From Parasitella parasitica (taxonomy: Eukaryota; Mucoromycota; Mucoromycetes; Mucorales; Mucoraceae), in assembly GCA_025201805.1 (NCBI GenBank), contig MU619289.1, positions 2,430 through 66,429 on the forward strand: 64,000 nucleotides of DNA, given 5' to 3'. Of this stretch, positions 35,186-46,525 are shown piece after piece (within the stretch, counting starts at the first letter, position 1; every line of letters starts with the position of its first letter). Under the pieces are notes generated by a model. That model had not been told where the DNA came from and searched no databases. It worked only from the letters and a program-made list of their open reading frames with translations. Position numbers and translations under genes: made by a program.

Positions 35186-36421
35186 ATGGCATCTTATCAT
35201 ACAGTTCCAGTGGAAGATCAACGCACTTCAGTGCCACTATTTCAGCCCCGGAAATCTCGTTCAGTTTTGGCAACGGTGATGCTGACGATTTGCATTGTTA
35301 CATTTGTTTTGCAGACTGAACTTGCCCAATACGTTCAGAAAACCACCAACTATTCCAAGCCGTATTTTATACTGTAAGTCTGCTACATAAAAACATATGT
35401 AAAAAGCATGAGAAGCTAAATTTGCTCTTTTATTCTTAGGTACATTAGCCACACATGTTATATATTTATGATTCCATTGCAACTGATAGCAGAATATATC
35501 CAACACAACCACTCTAAAGATGCCACACTGTATCAGCGATTCATCGATACGGTAAACAAAAGCAAATCATCTGTGAAAAACTCTCTTCTCGAACTGCAAT
35601 GCAGAGTTAAAGGAAATCAAACACATCCTCTTGGTTTTGTGATTAAAACAAGCATTTGCCTATCGATTTTGCTGACTTTGCCGGCCTACATATGGTACCT
35701 TAGTGTTAACCTCACTTCCATGTCAAATTTAACTGCCATTTACAACACTGGATGCTTCTTTGCCTACTTGTTTAGCATTTTGCTGCTGCATGATAGAATT
35801 GTGGCCGCCAAGGTAGGTGCGGTCATGCTGTGTATGGCCGGTGTAGTAGCCATGGCTTGTTGGCCTCAAAAGGAGCTGGATGGTGGACAAGATATACTGG
35901 AGGGCAAGACAGTAGGGGGAGACTGGGTCGGCATTGCGATCGCTTCATTCGGTGCTACTTTGTTAGGATTTTATGAAGTCTATTACAAAAAGTATGCGTC
36001 TCCTTCTGAGCCAACGATTTTGTTTGCTAATACAATCACGGGTATTATTGGCATTGTCACATTTCTGTTCTTTTGGATACCTCTCCCCTTGCTTCATGTC
36101 ACTGGGGTTGAAACATTTGAGTTACCAGATCTATCCACTTTTGGATGCATCCTGGCTATTGCTTCTATGAGCGTCATTTATAATGCCACGTTTATGGCCG
36201 TCATTGCGCTTGTGAACCCGGTGTTTGCGGCTGTAGGTGTCATGCTGACTGTGCCTGCTGTAGCTGTTACAGACGTGCTCGTTACAGGTGTTATGGTCCC
36301 TGCTTCAACTATTGTCGGCAGCGTTTTAATCCTGATTGGTTTCTACATCTTGAATAAGCAAGTAGCGAACGAAGAGAAAATAGATCAAGATTTATCTTTA
36401 GAGGGTCAAGAATATCAGTAA
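35186..36421 (+). CDS. DMT/EamA-type transporter (SLC35F-like, YML018C/THI74 group)
   Basis: 389 aa, exons 35186-35373 and 35440-36421. About ten TM helices are visible. The first is LATVMLTICIVTFVLQTELAQ. Recognisable DMT blocks are LSVNLTSMSNLTAIYNTGCF, LLLHDRIVAAKVGAVMLCMAGV, GDWVGIAIASFGATLLGFYEVYYKK and a C-terminal FAAVGVMLTVPAVAVTD...IVGSVLILIGFYIL. These resemble fungal vacuolar YML018C/THI74 proteins and animal SLC35F5. Substrate is unknown. The ATG was chosen over upstream in-frame sequence because that stretch has no ATG. The tail is acidic and cytosolic. Confidence 0.82.
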
Positions 36422-37139
36422 TTGAAATCTAGACTTTTACTTTTTCCCCAAAAATTAAAAAAATAAACTTCAAGTAAAATGCAACTTCTATGTACGTCTA
36501 TCCAGCATTTGAGGAAAACGTAACATGGTATGAAATTATGCGTTTGATGCATTTTCAAGTCTTTGTACCAGCAGAAAGAAAGACACAATCAATCAGATAT
36601 GTATGATGAATAATCCTGTATTTTTATTCTACTGGTTCAACTCCAATCATAGTAGATATGATTACTCGGGTATATCTACATTGTATTACAAGACTAGATT
36701 TTTGTCACCTTTTTAAAACCGACCGTTTTTCTACCTCCATCAATACTACCGCATCCTGCTCTACATTTCAAGATATGATCTTATCAATTGTCGCTACTAA
36801 CATGTATTATAATAATATACTTAATGAAACGATCAACGTTTGAAGTACAATAAAACATCGTTTTGCATCTAGATACCAATCTATTGTGCATTATATCACT
36901 TTAAAAGATAGGTTTCAGCTTACACACAACCCCGAGTTTAAAGTTTTGATCCAGTTTAGACGTTTGCTATAGATTATATCGTATAGTATTATGAAATCTT
37001 AATAGAAGCAGAGAACATTGTTTTGTAGAATTGTATCATTGATCTATCTCACGTTCACCCCCAACTATAAATTAACTACAATTCCAGGGCCACCAACCCT
37101 AGAAACTTCAGAATATCAGATCATCTGATAATGAGACCG

Positions 37140-37140
<1 letters not shown>

Positions 37141-37232
<92 letters not shown>
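37141..37232. repeat. Poly-A homopolymer (92 nt)
   Basis: Longest homopolymer in the window, pure A, about 320 bp upstream of the siderophore transporter. No retroposon body is recognisable on its 5' side. Confidence 0.97.
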
Positions 37233-37235
<3 letters not shown>

Positions 37236-37486
37236 AGCACATCTGCAGCTTGTGCAACAGCCCAAATTACATCTAATTATCTATTTGGCTGAGGTTTATC
37301 TACTACTTTATCGAAATCACGGCTATATATGTCCCTCTTGAGCGTATTTTGTCATTTGTTATGAGCTTATGGAGTAACGAACATAGAGGAAGTTACAAGG
37401 CAACGCGAATGAGTTTCGAATTAGGCTTTCTGAGACTATACTCGTATCACAGTGCACAATGATTTGAGTCTGTAAAATTATGATTG

Positions 37487-37494
37487 TATAAATA
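37487..37494 (+). promoter_or_regulatory. TATA box
   Basis: TATAAATA about 65 bp upstream of the siderophore transporter ATG, a typical fungal core-promoter position. Confidence 0.55.
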
Positions 37495-37555
37495 TAGTTT
37501 TTCTGCATCTGTGTCATTGTCCTTCTTTCTTTTTTTCAAGCTATCTATATTCACG

Positions 37556-39441
37556 ATGGAAGAAAAGAGTAAAGTTGAGGTTGACATTGAGAGTATTGTT
37601 CGCAACGATAGTCAGGATGAACCTAAAGTTGAGCTTTCCGCTGAAGACGCCCAGAAGGGTGTCAAGGATGTCGAAGCAGTGACATTGACCTGGTCAAAAG
37701 CCTCGCTGATTGCAGTGTTTATCAAGTAAGTCTTTTGTTAACCCTATTTATATATGCAGATAACCCACATATTTCCCATCTAGTATTTGGCTCCTCTATT
37801 TTGTCAACGCTATGCAATCATCTATTCTTTACAACTTGATCCCCTATGTCACTAGTGATTTCTCGTCACATTCACTACTTAATGTTATCTACGTTGTTGC
37901 AAGTGCCATATCGGCGGCTGTATATATCCCCTTGGCAAAAATCCTGGATGTCTGGGGCAGAGCTGAAGGCTTCCTTCTCATGGCCACTTTTGCCACTTTG
38001 GGTTTGGTTTTGATGGCTGTATGTCAAAATCTCGCAACCTTTTCTGCAGCCTATGTAAGACATCGTATATGTACACACTATTTGAATTGCTAACGAAAAC
38101 ATTAGGTATTCTATAGCATTGGCTTTGGAGGTATGACATTTTCCGTAGATGTCATTACAGCCGACTCCTCAAAGCTGAAGAATCGTGGTTTGGCGTACGC
38201 CTTCACGTCTTCTCCATATATCATCACTGCATTTGCTGGTGCTAAGGCAGCAGAAGGCTTCTACTACAACATTAGCTGGAGGTGGGGTTTCGGCACCTTT
38301 GCTATTGTTTTTCCTATAGTTGCTGCTCCTTTATACTTTATTTTGAAATTCAATCTTCGCAAGGCCCGGAAGGAACGCAAGGTTGCTCCAGAGGACAGCG
38401 GTAGAACATTCCTGCAAAGTGTCTGGCACTTTATCATCGAGTTTGATAGTGAGTAAAGCACATTATGTATACATAGTTTATTAATGCTAACGTAAATCGT
38501 GTTGTGCAGTTGTTGGCGTTATCATTTTCTCTGCTGGTCTCACAGTATTCCTACTTCCGTTTAGTATTGCCGACAGTGCACCAAATGGTTGGGCTACTGG
38601 CTACATTATTGCCATGATTGTCGTTGGCTTCATCGCACTTTTAATTTTCATTGCCTACGAGAAATTCCTGGCTCCTGTACCACTGTTCAACTTCCAGCTA
38701 TTATCTGATCGTACGATTATTGGTGTTTGCTTGTTGAACGCAACTTATCAGATCTCGTACTACTGCTGGGCTAACTATTTTACGTCGTTTCTGCAAGCTG
38801 TCAATGATCTCTCGCTGGCCGAAGCTGGTTATGTTGGCAACACATTTGATGTTGTCTCTGGCGTGCTTTTGTTAGGTGTCGGCTTCTTGATCCGCAGATT
38901 CGGTCGCTTCAAATGGCTTCTATACATTGCTGTTCCACTCTACATCTTCGCACAAGGCCTGATGATCTATTTCCGTCGTCCTAACCAATCTGTTGGATAT
39001 CTTGTCATGTGTCAAGTCTTTATCTCTATCGGTGGAAGCATTTTTATTATAGTGGCACAGGTCGCTATCTTGGCTGCTGTTGACCATCAGCATATTGCTG
39101 CAGCTCTTGGTCTGCTTTCTGTCATCGGCACTGCCTCGGGTGCTATGGGTGCTACCATTTGTGGTGCTATTTGGGCAAATACATTCCAATATGCCCTTGC
39201 TGAATATCTCCCTGCGGAAGCCATGGACAATTTCGATATGATTTATGAGGATCTGGATACACAATTGAGCTACGAAGTCGGAAGCACAGTCAGGTTGGCC
39301 ATTCAACAAGCTTATGGCTATGCTCAAACAAGGATGCTTGCTGCTGGTACCGGCATCATGGGCTTGTGTATTATTTGGGTGTTCTTGATTAGAGACATAA
39401 ATCTTAAAGAAGTTGCACAAGTCAAGGGTACAGTCTTCTAA
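37556..39441 (+). CDS. MFS siderophore-iron transporter (ARN/SIT family)
   Basis: 571 aa in four exons: 37556-37725, 37784-38054, 38106-38448, 38510-39441. The hydrophilic acidic N-tail precedes 13-14 TM helices. Family-typical blocks are IWLLYFVNAMQSSILYNLIPY, AKILDVWGRAEGFLLM (motif A region), VDVITADSSKLKNRGLAYAF, FEKFLAPVPL-like YEKFLAPVPLFNFQLLSDR and CWANYFTSFLQAVNDLS. SIT proteins import ferric siderophores by proton symport at the plasma membrane. A TATAAATA box lies about 65 bp upstream. No iron-regulator GATA cluster was confirmed by eye. No siderophore synthetase is next to it, so it may serve xenosiderophores. Confidence 0.88.
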
Positions 39442-40410
39442 AGTACCTAGCACAAATTTTTTATTCTTGCACTATTACTATATAATACACTCGTTTAATA
39501 CAAAACAGCTTTTTATCACCAAACAAAAAAAAAATAAACTTAATATTCATTAGAACAGAAACTATTGATTATAATCTTTTCTGCAAGATGAGATGTCTCG
39601 CTTAGTGGTCAATCACAAGGGATATTATTGCCAAGACAAAATGCAAATAGTTAACCTTGTCCACTTTTTATCCTTTCGGTTAATAGAATCAGAAATGTGT
39701 AGCAAGGAAAGGGCACAAAAATCGAATATATTAGTAGCAATCTTTATGTAATCGCTGCAAGCTTAGCGAGAGCTTCCGATCCATCTTTGTTACTCAAATC
39801 GCCACACAAACGGATTTCGAACTTCGGGGAGTTAGGGAGATGTGCCATTACCGCGACTTTTAGTGACACGATCATATTTCGATGCATCAATCATATATAT
39901 TTATCATCATAAACGCAGGTAAAGGTTGGAAGTTCGAAATTCTAGCTACAATCATATGCTAAAGCTATGCAATCTTCTGTGCGCGCCCTATCACCTACTT
40001 TTCTTTTTCTCACAACACCATCAAGGTAAAATAACTTCACTGAAATGTCTAATTCCGGCATATTATTACCTTCAATAATTTCAAATAAATTCAGAGTATA
40101 GATGACCTGTTCCGACTAATGCATCTTCTAATGAGACACTGCGTTTTTAAGAATTGATCAAACATAGACTATTTTTAATGTCTTGCTCATGGCAGTACTT
40201 TTTTGTGCTAAAAAAAACCAAGGCTCAGGTGTGTCTAAATTAATTCAATAAACCACAATGCTAAAGAATTTGCACATATAAACTATCTAAAAGACTGTTC
40301 ATGGTTATATACACTTATTTATTTTGTCTCTATGATAATAACTACACGTAACCTCATTTAATCACTAGATAGTATGAAAATGTACCAGACACAATAATAC
40401 AAATCATAGT
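39442..40410. other. Convergent spacer, nothing recognised
   Basis: 1 kb between the 3' ends of the siderophore transporter and the phosphoesterase. AT-rich; no frame, RNA or repeat recognised. Confidence 0.65.
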
Positions 40411-41534
40411 TTACAATTTGATGACATTCGCTTTTTTGTCGTTTTGTCCAAGATCACCTAATTCCCACTATACATGGATTGAAAGATGTATTAGTTACGA
40501 TTTATGTATACAGACATTGAAACCTACATTATCTTCGATTGTCTTGAGCAAGGAATAGTGTGTGTACTTGGTCTTATCCTGGCTTGATTTGGATTTAGGA
40601 TGGAAATCAGGGCCGAAAAGAACTGTGAGGACCTTGTTATTATCAGAAGCGCCGTCATCTTCATCGAATGTGAGCACAAACATTGTGTTTTCATTGAAAG
40701 CTTTCTGCTTGATGCGATTAGAAAGAAACTTTTTTAACCAGTTGGCGCCAAATTGCATATTAGTATCGTGGGCATCATTGTCAATCTACATGAATGTATG
40801 TATATGTACATGAAAAATGAGTATAACTCTTCAAGTAGACATGCATACAATATTTGAGACTTACGTTGGGCGTATAGAATACAAATTGAGGGACACTGTT
40901 ACTGGCGATATCTTTGTCTAATTGCTTGGAATTGACGATTTTAGCACATCGCTTTTTATCCGTTGATATATTCTTGAAAGACATAAAGGGATTGTGTTTT
41001 CTAGCATATTTATCGATATCCATTTTCTTGTTACAGTTGCCAGGATAGTCTTCTTGGTAGCTTTTCCATGAAACGCCCTTGGCCTCTAAAAGGTCAACGA
41101 TATTCTTGCGATCAATGTTTGACTCATCATCCTCTTTAGTGCCTTTGGTAGACCCGCTGATCATGGCAATCTATACAAATCATTTTGTTGAATCAACAGC
41201 AATTCCTAAAGGCATGTCACTGAAATGTATATGTACTTACATAGTTTGGCTGGGATGGATGTGTGGTAGCAAGGTAGTTGGTCAGCATAATACCGTTTCC
41301 ATATGCCTTGTTGAGGCCTTGTAAAAACTTGTTTTTATACGCAACCCCGTAGTCTTGATTCTCCATAACGATAATAACTACACGGTCAAAGAACTTGCCT
41401 TTCTTAATTGACGAGCCAGAAGAAGGAGACACAAGAGAAGTTTCGTTGGATTTCTTTGCAACAGGCCGAGCCACGCATGCTTGATAAAATACAAACAAAA
41501 TGATGCTGAGGAGCGATAGAAGACGAGATTGCAT
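40411..41534 (-). CDS. Secreted phosphoesterase / acid phosphatase (PF04185 type)
   Basis: 304 aa, exons 41241-41534, 41170-40865, 40785-40528 and 40467-40411, all junctions phase 0. A signal peptide (RLLSLLSIILFVFYQACVA) is followed by the phosphoesterase core: VVIIVMENQDYG (metal-binding Glu/Asn), TTHPSQPNYIAMISG, DNDAHDTNMQFG and VLTFDEDDG. It ends with the family's EDNWELGDLG block. Related fungal enzymes are secreted or wall acid phosphatases or phospholipase C-like proteins that release phosphate. Asn-Glu-Thr near residue 30 is a possible glycosylation site. A TATAAAAG box lies about 50 bp upstream. Confidence 0.86.
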
Positions 41535-41580
41535 TTTATAATGATGATAATGCTTTACCTTAACTCACCAAATTTCTCTT

Positions 41581-41588
41581 CTTTTATA
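41581..41588 (-). promoter_or_regulatory. TATA box
   Basis: Reads TATAAAAG on the minus strand, about 50 bp upstream of the phosphoesterase start codon. Confidence 0.5.
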
Positions 41589-41965
41589 CTTAATTCTTGG
41601 TGATTTTTTCGTTTGATTTACATGCATTAGATCACCTAATTACGTGCAACCATGCTATTACCAAGGTTGCGCTAATTTCAAGGCACCAGATCAGGTAAAT
41701 TAAACAGTAATTAACTGAACTTCTAAGGGGTAATTTGTTGATTTTTGGTAGCTGCTTATTAAGACACAAGTTGTATCATCACTTTTGCGAAATCTGAGAC
41801 CTCCACATTAGCTAGAATTAATTGCTCCTACTATCAGACACCTATATTCATTATTCCTTCTCTTGGGTCTATACTACAATTTTATTCTTTCTCATAATAT
41901 ATAATAAATTAGAAAAGAAGGACTTCATGACGACTATATGGATTTTTGTTACAAGTTTTGGTATA

Positions 41966-42254
41966 TTACGTGCCCGCGATTGCTGGCAGAGTTTTCTTTG
42001 AACTGTTTTTGCATTTGCAAATAGGCATGGTCTCATTGATCTTTTGCTTTTTATTGTCTTTGTTGGTAGGAGCTGGCTGACAACCATTTAAAAGTTCTAG
42101 AGTAGTCCTTTTTCTGACTGACTCTAGGTTCTTTTACGGATCGCAGAATTGAGTGAATTATAATACACTCTCTTACAATTTGATTTTTCAAATAAGCCAA
42201 ATTCCCTGCAACCAAATAGTTTAGCTCAAATGCCCCCTGCTCATTCGTCTGCAT
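41966..42254 (-). CDS. Possible small two-exon protein (doubtful)
   Basis: The ATG frame from 42254 reads MQTNEQGAFELNYLVAGN and so on to 42177. Removing a 46-nt GTAAGA...AAAAG intron (42131-42176) gives phase 0 continuity into a second frame, NLESVRKRTTLELLNG then PICKCKNSSKK, ending at 41966, for a total of 80 aa. The second half is hydrophilic with a CKC pair. Coding potential is modest and no family is recognised. It could instead be the remnant of a larger gene, or chance. Confidence 0.25.
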
Positions 42255-42627
42255 GATACGAAATTAAAAATTAGCAACAGCTCATACTCAGATCTATAAT
42301 TCAGGGATACGGCATCCCAAGTGAACGAACAAGATTATGAAACAAAAAAGACTGTCTCCCTGTGGTAAGTCTCTTATTCATACGTTATGGAGGGCTACAC
42401 GAAATGCAATATTGCACAACACCAAAGGATTGGCATCTTAATGTATGAAAATGTTTAAACTATCATTTATCCTGAAACGAATGGACCAAAATATCAGAGA
42501 AGTTTTTTAAAGGTTGTTTTAATTATTGAGTATATAATGTATTTACAGAGAAAGGGTAAGAATGAAGTGGGCATAATTGAACAGATTTATTACAAGAATA
42601 TTCACTTATAAACAGGAGATGAGAAGC

Positions 42628-43224
42628 TTAGTAAAAGAAACCAAGAATTTTACCACCAGTATGCTTTTGACGAGCCTCTTCGTGATCCATGATACCAGCG
42701 GAGGTAGTCAAGACCAAGTAACCGAATTGACGGGCGGGCAACAAGTTGGCGGTCCACTTTTCGAGCTCGGGGAGCTTGATGTTGAAGCGGGGAGAGATGA
42801 CACCACACTTGTTGATACGACCAATGAGTTGAATAACAATCTTACCAGAACGGTGATCATCAATGATTTCGAACTCACCAATGTAACCTAATAATTTCAA
42901 TTATTAACATGTATCCAACATTGAGCAAAATAACAAATCAAGTATTAAAGAGAATGAAATGCGTTATACATCAAACATAGGAAATAGCTCTTCCGTAGAT
43001 TTAAAAATCATATGTTGTAGAAACCCAACATATAATCAGTTATACTACGGAGTAAAGAAAAAAAAAAGGGGGATATAGAAAAGACACTTACCATGCTTTT
43101 GCATAGTGGACAAGAATTTGACAATGACCTTGGATGAAGGACGGACGAGAACTTGTCTCTTTCCACGCTTCTCAGCATTGTTGATGTTGTTCAAACAATC
43201 TTGCAAGACGGAAACTCTGACCAT
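42628..43224 (-). CDS. RPS22: 40S ribosomal protein uS8 (S15a/Rps22)
   Basis: 130 aa, the exact usual length of eukaryotic uS8, exons 43092-43224 and 42628-42887. The sequence is strongly conserved: [20 protein letters not shown], then [40 protein letters not shown] and the terminal [12 protein letters not shown]. It binds the central domain of 18S rRNA in the small subunit. The single intron falls after KHG. It is divergent from Pescadillo across 396 bp. Confidence 0.97.
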
Positions 43225-43620
43225 TATAAAATTCTACAATGTAAAGAAAACACAAAGGCAGAGATGAGCAAGCAATTCAAACTTTCAATGAGTGTCGCTC
43301 CACTGCGATTCATAAAAGTATTTGCTAGTATCATGCACAGTAGCCTCCCAAAAGGCTTTGTAACATGACAATAGATAGATGGTAGATGGGTGGATGGATG
43401 GATGGATAATTTACCTCAAGTTCGAAATAGGATGCGAAAAGGAAGGAGCCATCATTACCAAGATTTGAAGCGTCTTTTATCCATGAAAAAACTGTATCCA
43501 TAAGCCACTTCAATGTCACAGATTGGCATTATCAACAGTCCATTGTTGAAGGAAAGCCTTTTTTTTTTTTTTTTTTTCGAGTCAATTTTTTCATATTCTT
43601 TACAATTGCCTTTATAAAAA
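43225..43620. promoter_or_regulatory. Bidirectional promoter, uS8 / Pescadillo
   Basis: 396 bp separate the two start codons. The interval has a GATG/GATA-rich block (43372-43409) and a T-run (43559-43577) just before the Pescadillo ATG. Shared control of the two ribosome genes is inferred from arrangement. Confidence 0.5.
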
Positions 43621-45219
43621 ATGGGTAAAATCATCAAGAAAGGAGTCAAAGGTGCCGCTGCCAACTTTATTACTAGACAGCAAGCTTTGAATAAACTTCA
43701 GATTTCTTTGGCTGATTTCAGGTAAGTTAGATCAAGCAATGCATTTGAATCCAAATTAGGGAAATTGACCTTTGACATTTTGTTTAGACGTCTTTGTATT
43801 TTGAAGGGTATATATCCCCGTGAACCCAAGAACAAGAAGAAGGCCAACAAGGGTAGTACAGCACCATCTACATTTTACTATGTCAAGGATATCAAGTATC
43901 TTCTCCACGAACCCCTTCTTGTCAAATTCCGTGAGTACAAGACATTTGCAAAGAAGCTCAACAAGGTGCTTCACAAGGGCGAATTCTCTGCAGCAAAGTC
44001 TTTGGAGGAAAACAACAAACCTGTGTATACTTTGGATCATATTGTCAAGGAGAGATATCCTTCATTTACCGATGCTCTTCGTGATCTCGATGATGCCTTA
44101 TCGATGCTTTATTTATTCTCCAAGTTACCTGCCGATAACAAGATCAAGGCTAATGCCGTTGCCGAGTGTCAAAAGCTGATATCCGAATTCCAAGCTTACG
44201 TTATGAAATCCAAGAGTCTTCGAAAAGTCTTTTTCTCCATCAAGGGCATCTACTATCAAGCCGAGATCAAAGGCCAAACTATCACTTGGATCGTTCCTTA
44301 TCAATTTTCGCAAGCTATCCCCACAGATGTCGATTTCCGTGTCATGTTGACCTTTTTAGAATTCTATCGAACCCTTGTTGGATTTGTCAATTTTAAACTG
44401 TACAACGAAATCAATATGACATATCCTCCCAAGATTGACGAGACTGGAGGTTTCCATTTAGATGAAGCAATGCCCACCGCCACTGCAAAGAATGATGACG
44501 AAGAAGATGCTACTGCTGTTGATGAATTTAAATCTGCTGCTGTTGATGGTGAGGAAAATGATAGCACTGTTACTCTTGCCCAGATTCAAGCCGCTTCAAA
44601 TGCTACTTCTAATATCCAAAATCTCTTCAAGAACCAAAAGTTTTACTTGTCTCGTGAAACTCCTCGCTATGCTCTTGAATTTATGATTAAGTCTTGCGGT
44701 GGCCAAGTCAGTTGGGATCTCTCTGTTGGGCTCAACCCCCCTTATCCTGAGTCTGATGAGTCTATTACTTACCAAATCACTGATCGTCCTTCTGTCAGCA
44801 ACCGTGTGTTATCTCGTACTTACGTTCAACCTCAATGGATCGCTGATTGTATCAATGCCCAGAAAATTGTTAAAGCTAGCCTTTACGAGCCCGGAAGCAC
44901 CTTACCTCCTCATTTGTCGCCCTTCGTTGAAGTCAAGGCAGGTGATTATGTCCCTGAAACAGGCTTAGAAAGCGATGATGAGGACGACCAACAGGTGGTT
45001 GAAGAGGCTGTTGAGGAAGACAAGGAAAAGCCCAAAAAGACAAAGAAACGCACTGCTGCCGAGATCGAAGAGGAGGAGATAAAGGAAATGTCGACAGTCA
45101 TGATGACAAACAAGCAGAGAAAGCTTTACACAAAGATGCAATATGGTATTCAACAAAAGGCAGACCAAGTTGCCAAATTAGAAAAGAAGAAAAAGGCTCT
45201 TAAAAGTGCAAAAAAATAA
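43621..45219 (+). CDS. PES1: Pescadillo / Nop7, 60S ribosome biogenesis factor
   Basis: 510 aa, exons 43621-43721 and 43788-45219. Pescadillo forms the PeBoW (Nop7-Erb1-Ytm1) complex needed for 27S pre-rRNA processing in the nucleolus. The N-terminus [20 protein letters not shown] and the block [18 protein letters not shown] are diagnostic. The Pescadillo domain runs to about 290 ([40 protein letters not shown]). A BRCT domain covers about 315-415 and ends at [13 protein letters not shown]. The C-terminus is an acidic/lysine-rich coiled coil. The gene is complete and typical in length. Confidence 0.96.
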
Positions 45220-46106
45220 TAAGTTGAGACATCCTTTGTTTACCTTGTATTAGTTATCATTCGCCCTTTTTTTTTTCGTTGTTTCTTTTTATGAAGCCGC
45301 TCTCTCACAATTTTTAAAATTCATGCTTCAATTTATATTCATTACCCCTCTTTTACACTTTGCACATAAATGAGTTCCATAAACAAAAAATTCGCTTCAT
45401 TTTAATATTATTGATTTAAAAAACAGCTTCCTTAGATATTTGCTCAAACAAAAAATAAATAAATGTACAATAAAATTTTGTATTAGCTGAATCATTCTTA
45501 TCTGCAATATGTCATGAGTTTTTCCAAAAGAGCGGGAGAAACTAGCGCAAGATAAGTGAGCAACCTTATATTACCACGTATAGCGTATATAAAGAGATAT
45601 ATTCAATCCTGCATTCAACAATCAATAATGTGCTGAAGTGATAGGATTTCCCACAAAAAGTAATTGAATGTCATCTCTAATGGAACCACTATAAAGATTC
45701 CAAACCAAGTTAACAAACAAATTCTCTAAATATCTAACCGTGAAAACATGAAGCATTCATACTAAATTCAGAATCAACAAAAAGAAATCGAACCACAAAC
45801 TGCATTTGGGACACATAGACCAACGCAAGGGCTGCTCCATGCATATCATTTACAAATGTGTCAGAACCTTACCAGTATTAGAATACCGTACCTGATTATG
45901 TAAAATCCAATACAGACATACTTTAACTTGGTCCGAAGGACATTTAGAGCATAACAGATAGACAGACCGTTTACAATAACAAATTTAAATAGAGGAGAAA
46001 TGTCTAACCTTTGCACATTATCCTATTTTCGAAATAAAAAAGGAGTTTTCTATACTTTTTACTACAGATAATAATACATTATTTTAAAGAGTGTTATCAA
46101 AAAGAG

Positions 46107-46190
46107 CCGTGGAACCGAGATCACTAGCTGGGAAAACATACGTAGAGCTGATTCTGGTGGCAATATTTTTATTAATGTATTCAATGTGAA
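46107..46190. repeat. Diverged direct repeat, copy A
   Basis: Begins CCGTGGAACCGAGA and continues with CTGGGAAAAC and TTCTGGTGGCAATATTT; aligned by eye with copy B 336 bp downstream. Confidence 0.6.
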
Positions 46191-46442
46191 TTGGATCACT
46201 TGGGAAAAACCCCCGCATATTTTAATATGAAAATTGCATATAATAAACGCTGTTAGGCTACGACAATGAGTCAAAGGAGGGCCTGTTTCATGCGTCATTA
46301 AACAGACATGATCATCACTATCTGAGCACAACTTGATTTCCTTTGGGCAATGTGTCTATCAAAAATTATCTGCAAAGCCAGTTTTATTTTTCAATATTGA
46401 TCATGAATATTAGACGTTTGCTCACAACTTCCGCTAAAATGA

Positions 46443-46525
46443 CCGTAGAACCGAGAACTAACTTGGAAAACTTAGCATTAACTTGGCAATTTCTGGCAAC
46501 AATATTTGTATCCATGTTTTAATAT
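46443..46525. repeat. Diverged direct repeat, copy B
   Basis: Begins CCGTAGAACCGAGA, then CTTGGAAAAC and TTCTGGCAACAATATTT. It is colinear with copy A with small indels. Confidence 0.6.

Larger units (their letters stand above)
36422..37555. other. Spacer upstream of siderophore transporter with 92-nt poly-A
   Basis: No supported gene. It holds a 92-nt A run (37141-37232) and a TATA box for the transporter. Short frames near 36658 are background. Confidence 0.7.

Noticed and set aside
36625-36660. tRNA B-box-like GGTTCAACTCC
   Set aside because: No A box, cloverleaf or acceptor stem could be paired around it.
38920-39453. 177-codon antisense frame over the siderophore transporter
   Set aside because: Lies wholly opposite a well-supported MFS coding exon.
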